NCBI GenBank assembly: GCA_030532895.1
Contig: JAUNKF010000001.1
Location: 202,240-266,239 of the forward strand
Source of the DNA: Lautropia sp.
GTDB taxonomy: Bacteria > Pseudomonadota > Gammaproteobacteria > Burkholderiales > Burkholderiaceae_E
Direction of reading: 5' to 3'
DNA length: 64,000 nucleotides
The notes beneath the pieces are model-generated. The model had not been told where the DNA came from, did no database searches, and saw only the letters and a list, made by a program, of their open reading frames with translations. Numbering within the stretch: position 1 is the first letter of the stretch; each line of letters opens with the position of its first letter. The translations under genes were made by a program, and so were the position numbers. Below, one piece after another: positions 60,701-64,000 of this stretch.

Positions 60701-61018
60701 TCACGCAGCTGCCGCTGTCTCATCCTCGCGGGCCGAGGCAGGCTTGGCCGACATCTCCACGCCCAGCGCCTTCATCACCGCCAGCATCGTGCGCAGCGTC
60801 GGGTTGCCCTCCTCGCTGAACGAGCGGTACAGCTGCTCGCGCGACAGCCCTGTTTGCCGGGCCAGCTCCGTCATGCCCTTGGCACGGGCCACCACGCCCA
60901 CGGCGCGGGCGATATAGGCCGCATCCCCTGTCTCGAAGGCATCCGCCATGAAGATGGCGATACCCTCATCCGTCGTCAGGTACTCCGCCGGGTCAAACGT
61001 CGTCAGCTTCTGTTTCAT
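60701..61018 (-). CDS. Antitoxin, HI1420-type helix-turn-helix
   Basis: This 105-residue protein matches the 'probable addiction module antidote' family: FDPAEYLTTDEGIAIFMADA, AYIARAVGVVARAKGMTELA, then the helix-turn-helix LARQTGLSREQLYRSFSEEGNPTLRT in two parts. It overlaps the upstream toxin gene by 26 bases (toxin first, antitoxin second, as in this family). It should bind the palindrome before the toxin and repress the pair. Confidence 0.9.
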   Translation of the reverse strand: MKQKLTTFDPAEYLTTDEGIAIFMADAFETGDAAYIARAVGVVARAKGMTELARQTGLSREQLYRSFSEEGNPTLRTMLAVMKALGVEMSAKPASAREDETAAAA

Positions 61019-61316
61019 CGTCGAACTCCTCGTTTTGCACCATCTCGATGGCTTTACGGATGTCCCGTGCTTGCGTTGACTTGTCGCCGCCGCAGAGCAG
61101 GATGATCAACACATGGCCACGACGATGCAGATAGACCCGATAGCCAGGGCCGTAATGAATCCGCAGCTCGATAACGCCGCCGCCAACTGACTTCGCGTCA
61201 CCGGCCAAACCAGCCTCCAGCCGATACAGGCGGGCAGAAATGGTCGCTACGGCCCGGTCGTCCTTGAGGCTGGCCATCCAGCGGCTGAATACCTTGGTCT
61301 GCTTCAGTGTGATCAT
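60993..61316 (-). CDS. Toxin, HI1419-type RelE/HigB fold
   Basis: This 107-residue protein matches the 'addiction module killer' family of the RelE/ParE superfamily: VFSRWMASLKDDRAVATISA, then VIELRIHYGPGYRVYLHRRG and LLCGGDKSTQARDIRKA. Members are thought to act on mRNA at the ribosome. The ATG at 61316 gives MITLKQTKVF; an ATG at 61334 adds six residues. The pair is inserted between V and W on the operon strand. Confidence 0.9.
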   Translation of the reverse strand: MITLKQTKVFSRWMASLKDDRAVATISARLYRLEAGLAGDAKSVGGGVIELRIHYGPGYRVYLHRRGHVLIILLCGGDKSTQARDIRKAIEMVQNEEFDDETEADDV

Positions 61317-61325
61317 GCCGCTATC

Positions 61326-61341
61326 GTAGTCCATAAACTAC
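61326..61341. promoter_or_regulatory. Operator-like palindrome before the toxin gene
   Basis: GTAGT and ACTAC flank a 6-base centre, ending 10 bases upstream of the chosen toxin ATG. Toxin-antitoxin operons are usually autoregulated through such a site. Confidence 0.5.
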
Positions 61342-61431
61342 GCCAGCACAATGCAATCTGTCACGCCCTGCGCGCCGCCGGGCAACCCTTCGGAAATACT
61401 GAATGGTTGGCCCGCCCGACAGCGGCCAGCC

Positions 61432-62073
61432 TCACTGCGGCCCGCCCGTCAACTTGTCCCCCTTCTCGACCCCGCTATGAACGTGCCCCGCACCCACGTT
61501 CACGCCCTTGTTCGCCAGCCCGCCGCTCACCGCCAGATCACCCACGATGCTGCTCGCCCCCGTGCCCGTCATGCCCGCCCGATACGTGAACGGCCCCTCC
61601 ACCGTCAGCGCCCCCGTGCAGGTCGTCTTCGGCGTGTTGAACGTGACCGACGTGCCCGCATTGACCGTGGCCACGCCACAGTTGACGACCACCTGCCCGC
61701 TACCTGCTGTCACCGTGAGCCGGTGCGCCGTGCTGTCGTAGTCCACCGTCGAGCCGTCCGGAAACACGACGTGCTCCACGTCTTTTGAAGCCGCCGGCGC
61801 CGGATGCGCCTCCTGATAGATCGCTGGCAGCACCACCGCCTGCGCCAGATCCCCGTAAGGCGCCAGCACCAGCACCTGCTCACCGGGCCTCGGCGCCGAC
61901 CAGGTGCGCGTCGCACCGGCTCGCTGCGTCACCCACGGCAGCCAGTCCGTCACCACCTCGCCCAGGTCAACCGTCACCCGTGCCGCGGCCTCATCGAGCG
62001 CGGCCACCACGCCCACCCGCACGAGGTTGGCAAGCAACCGCTCCAGCTCCGCCACTGCATACGCACTGCTCAT
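61432..62073 (-). CDS. V: Phage baseplate assembly protein V (spike)
   Basis: This 213-residue trimeric cell-puncturing spike of the P2 gpV family has an OB-fold N-terminal part (WLPWVTQRAGATRTWSAPRP, GEQVLVLAPYGDL), a beta-helix, and an HVH motif near the end (GHVHSG), the kind of HxH site that binds iron at the spike tip. It overlaps the next upstream gene by four bases. Confidence 0.93.
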   Translation of the reverse strand: MSSAYAVAELERLLANLVRVGVVAALDEAAARVTVDLGEVVTDWLPWVTQRAGATRTWSAPRPGEQVLVLAPYGDLAQAVVLPAIYQEAHPAPAASKDVEHVVFPDGSTVDYDSTAHRLTVTAGSGQVVVNCGVATVNAGTSVTFNTPKTTCTGALTVEGPFTYRAGMTGTGASSIVGDLAVSGGLANKGVNVGAGHVHSGVEKGDKLTGGPQ

Positions 62074-62621
62074 GGCGCCCCCACCGGCACGGCCGGCTGG
62101 TAGTCGGCCTCATGCGCCGCGCCGATCTCCGGCGCCCAGGCCAGATACGGCGTCGGTGTCTCGCCCTCATCCGTCCACACCGACTCGCCCAGGTGGATCA
62201 CCTGCTGCCACTCCACGCGCCAGCACTCGTACTGATCGAGGCCCGGATCGAAATCATCCGGCCAGCACCCCAGCACATCGGCCGCGCCCACCGGCAGCCC
62301 CCAGCGCTGCTGATGCACGAACACCGCGAGCGCGGCCGCGAGTTTGCGAATCTCCAGCCCAGGATTCAACGCCCCTTGCCGAAACCCGATCACCAACCGC
62401 GCCTCGAACCGGGCCATCAGCGCAAGCTGCCCCGTGCCCGGCTCCAGCTCGTCCGCTGCCTCCAGCTCGGCCAGCTCCACCAGACAGGCCGGCAGCGGCA
62501 GCGTCCCACGTGGCTGCCGGTACGCTTCCACCGTCGCGAGGCTCGGAAACTGCTGCCGGATCGCCGCCACCACCGCCTCGTGTAGCGCGTCCAGCGTGAT
62601 CATCGTTTGCACATTCGCCAT
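62070..62621 (-). CDS. Phage tail protein, possible terminator (DUF1834-like)
   Basis: This 183-residue protein precedes V and overlaps it by four bases. The pattern ALHEAVVAAIRQQFPSLATV, PACLVELAELEAAD and FEARLVIGFRQG recalls DUF1834 / Mu gp37-like proteins and tail terminators; the match is by pattern only. Its start lies 22 bases inside the end of the Z-like gene. Confidence 0.72.
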   Translation of the reverse strand: MANVQTMITLDALHEAVVAAIRQQFPSLATVEAYRQPRGTLPLPACLVELAELEAADELEPGTGQLALMARFEARLVIGFRQGALNPGLEIRKLAAALAVFVHQQRWGLPVGAADVLGCWPDDFDPGLDQYECWRVEWQQVIHLGESVWTDEGETPTPYLAWAPEIGAAHEADYQPAVPVGAP

Positions 62622-63133
62622 GTGAGTTCGTGTTTAAAAATCTTCAAGAATCGCGCCTCAAATTCCCGCTCCTTAACCATCCCTCGAACGAACTTTTTGG
62701 CAGGAAGCGCAATCTGCTCACGTTGCCGCTCGATGGGCAGGCGCGCGCGGCCTCTGCGTTTGAAGACCTGTTCGCCCCCCCTCCTACCTCTAGTGATGAA
62801 GCCAGATCGCACAAAGCGACCGCGCTGTGCGCGCACCCCTGCTTTCGTCTGACGCGCCCCCAGGTGTATCAACGAAACAGGGGCCAAGCCATACCACACC
62901 CCGGCACGCGCACCATCGTTCGTTGCTTTCGGCTTTCGCGTTCGCAGCCGTCTGCGAATGACCTTCTGTTGCAGCGCCAGTTCCGGCGACAAGCCTTTGG
63001 CGGAGCGCGTCCTTGCCCAGCTCGACATCTTGCCCAGTGCGGATCGCATCACCTGCCGCACCGTTCCTTTATCGGCCCCCATACGGGCCACCATGACCTC
63101 CAGACGGGGTGCCGAAACTTCCAGTCGGATCAT
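62600..63133 (-). CDS. Prophage minor tail protein Z-like (lambda GpZ family)
   Basis: This 177-residue, strongly basic protein begins IRLEVSAPRLEVMVARMG and continues KMSSWARTRSAKGLSPELAL, RVRLRTRKPKA-like basic stretch, and GVWYGLAPVSLIHLGARQ. This is the layout of the lambda GpZ family, a tail completion protein that contacts the neck. The start overlaps the preceding gene by four bases. Confidence 0.82.
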   Translation of the reverse strand: MIRLEVSAPRLEVMVARMGADKGTVRQVMRSALGKMSSWARTRSAKGLSPELALQQKVIRRRLRTRKPKATNDGARAGVWYGLAPVSLIHLGARQTKAGVRAQRGRFVRSGFITRGRRGGEQVFKRRGRARLPIERQREQIALPAKKFVRGMVKEREFEARFLKIFKHELTWRMCKR

Positions 63134-63456
63134 TGCTCTGCCTGAACAGCCAGAGACAACATCGCCATGCCCGTACCGTCCGGCTGGGCATTCGTCACCA
63201 CGTCATAGACTTGCCCCTCGATCTCGACCAGATCGCCGCGCGTCACATCCTGAACATCAGACCACCTGCATGTCAGTCTCGGCTGCGTCGCGTCCAACTC
63301 GTACTCTCCCGTCTCGGCATTCAGATACGGCTCATCAAAGATGCCTGACACCACGCGCTCACGACCGTCTTGCAGGCGGAGCATCACACGGATCGCGAAA
63401 TCATCCGTGTCAAGGAAGATATCGAGGTTTTCCCAGGCTTTACAGGAAACAGCCAA
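63130..63456 (-). CDS. Phage head-tail joining protein
   Basis: This 108-residue beta-rich protein resembles the lambda gpFII / head-tail joining family (FDEPYLNAETGEYELDATQP, GDLVEIEGQVYDVVTNAQPD). It starts with TTG at 63456, inside the preceding gene, and AAGGAG nine bases upstream supports that rare start. It overlaps the Z-like gene by four bases. Confidence 0.8.
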   Translation of the reverse strand: MAVSCKAWENLDIFLDTDDFAIRVMLRLQDGRERVVSGIFDEPYLNAETGEYELDATQPRLTCRWSDVQDVTRGDLVEIEGQVYDVVTNAQPDGTGMAMLSLAVQAEQ

Positions 63457-63724
63457 TCACCCACTCCTTCACAGATGCCATGCCATCATCGAGCCAGCTC
63501 AGAAAGATCTTCATGTCCCGATCAATCGGATTCCCGGAAAAATGCCTCAGCGTCAAAAACAGCCATAGCCCCCAGAAAACACTCTGGCCCAAAATGGTTT
63601 TCTTGTGCTTCTCGTCAGCGCCAAAAAACCACCGAACCCGCCCCTTCCAATCAGAGGGAAGTCTGTCCCAGTCCTCCCCAAAGAACCAGCGCAGCAACCG
63701 ATAGCATCGCCGCTTCTTGGTCAT
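63440..63724 (-). CDS. Small prophage protein with one hydrophobic segment
   Basis: This 94-residue protein begins MTKKRRCYRLLRWFFGEDW; the ATG at 63724 follows a G-rich stretch, while further ATGs at 63736 and 63784 are alternatives. A basic, Trp/Phe-rich N-terminal half is followed by a hydrophobic segment (about 48-60, VFWGLWLFLTLRH) and an amphipathic end. No family recognised. It overlaps the head-tail joining gene by 17 bases. Confidence 0.6.
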   Translation of the reverse strand: MTKKRRCYRLLRWFFGEDWDRLPSDWKGRVRWFFGADEKHKKTILGQSVFWGLWLFLTLRHFSGNPIDRDMKIFLSWLDDGMASVKEWVIGCFL

Positions 63725-63831
63725 GGCCGCCCCCATCGTGCTCAAATGGCAGATATTGTGCTCAGGCAGCCAAAGACCATCCACCCTGCATTACCCGGCA
63801 GTGTGAGACACCGCACAACCGCACCCGCCAT

Positions 63832-64000
63832 TCATCCGCCCTGGCCGCGCTTACCCTTGCCCCGAGGCGAAGCCGGCGCTGGCGCAGCCACTTCCTCTGC
63901 CTGATCCCCATCCGGCAACGCCTTCAGCGCCGCCAGCGCCTCCGACGGGTCATCGTGCAGCACATCCGAGGCCGAAAGCGTCGGCACGTCCCCGGCCCGA
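63832..64000 (-). CDS. C-terminus of a phage gene cut by the right edge
   Basis: An open frame enters from the right edge and stops at 63832. The visible 56 residues contain LSASDVLHDDPSEALAALKA and a disordered Ala/Pro and Lys/Gly/Arg-rich end. By position it should be a head or neck gene; the family cannot be told from the tail alone. The gap of about 107 bases to the next gene shows no clear signal. Confidence 0.6.
   Translation of the reverse strand, partial: RAGDVPTLSASDVLHDDPSEALAALKALPDGDQAEEVAAPAPASPRGKGKRGQGG

Larger units (their letters stand above)
45161..64000. mobile_element. Prophage, left part (P2-like contractile tail), continues past the right edge
   Basis: The element begins at tRNA-Val with a tyrosine integrase and contains accessory genes and a complete P2-type tail module on the minus strand (V, W, J, I, H, fibre assembly, FI, FII, E/E', T, U, X, D). 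Upstream tail genes of the lambda Z and head-joining type make it a mosaic. No right attachment site, capsid, terminase, lysis or repressor gene is in view. No gene seen in the window is clearly broken, so the phage or tailocin may be functional. Confidence 0.92.

Overview
The window is a 64 kb, GC-rich piece of a betaproteobacterial chromosome. The gene neighbourhoods are those of the Burkholderiales: pyrG-kdsA-eno-ftsB; leuCDB-asd-fimV-truA-trpFBA-accD-folC-SPOR-cvpA-purF; and gltX next to aroC. The species cannot be fixed from this sequence alone. Protein calls rest on motifs and family resemblance read by eye; no database search was run.

Positions 1-45,000 are host backbone. In order they hold: a GGDEF-EAL protein cut by the left edge; trpS, a YciO-type protein and a PHP phosphatase on the minus strand; brnQ, a gamma-carbonic anhydrase and hslO on the plus strand; pyrG-kdsA-DUF1330-eno-ftsB as a tight minus-strand operon; ETF-ubiquinone oxidoreductase and a 3-oxoacid CoA-transferase pair (scoAB); an RRM RNA-binding protein; lexA with a perfect SOS box; a YbhB protein and a META/HslJ lipoprotein; a 3-hydroxyisobutyryl-CoA hydrolase-like protein; a beta-carbonic anhydrase; and an RCC1-repeat protein. 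From 23.7 to 45 kb one strand carries a long biosynthetic series read from gltX down to purF, covering glutamyl-tRNA, chorismate, leucine, aspartate semialdehyde, FimV, pseudouridine, tryptophan, fatty acid, folate and purine functions. Many neighbours overlap by 1-16 bases. The trp genes are split: only trpF, trpB and trpA are here. A hairpin repeat of about 120 bp occurs in two convergent intergenic regions, with related fragments elsewhere.

From the tRNA-Val gene (45,086-45,160) to the right edge lies the left part of a prophage. A tyrosine integrase starts right after the tRNA, so the tRNA 3' end is the probable attachment site. Next come small accessory genes, a strongly palindromic intergenic stretch, and a SocA/Panacea-domain gene overlapping a small membrane-protein gene (a candidate toxin-antitoxin pair). 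The rest is a minus-strand P2-like contractile-tail module read from right to left: V, toxin-antitoxin insertion, W, J, I, H fibre, fibre assembly, terminator, FI, FII, E/E' frameshift, T, U, X, D. At its upstream end it joins lambda-like genes for a minor tail protein Z and a head-tail joining protein. A 19-base motif is repeated exactly upstream of W and FI and is a good candidate for the late-promoter signal. Capsid, packaging, lysis, replication and repressor genes are not seen and probably lie beyond the right edge.

The most useful leads are the Panacea/membrane-protein pair and the palindromes upstream of it, the shared late motif, the HI1419/HI1420-type toxin-antitoxin pair inside the baseplate operon, and the host hairpin repeat family.
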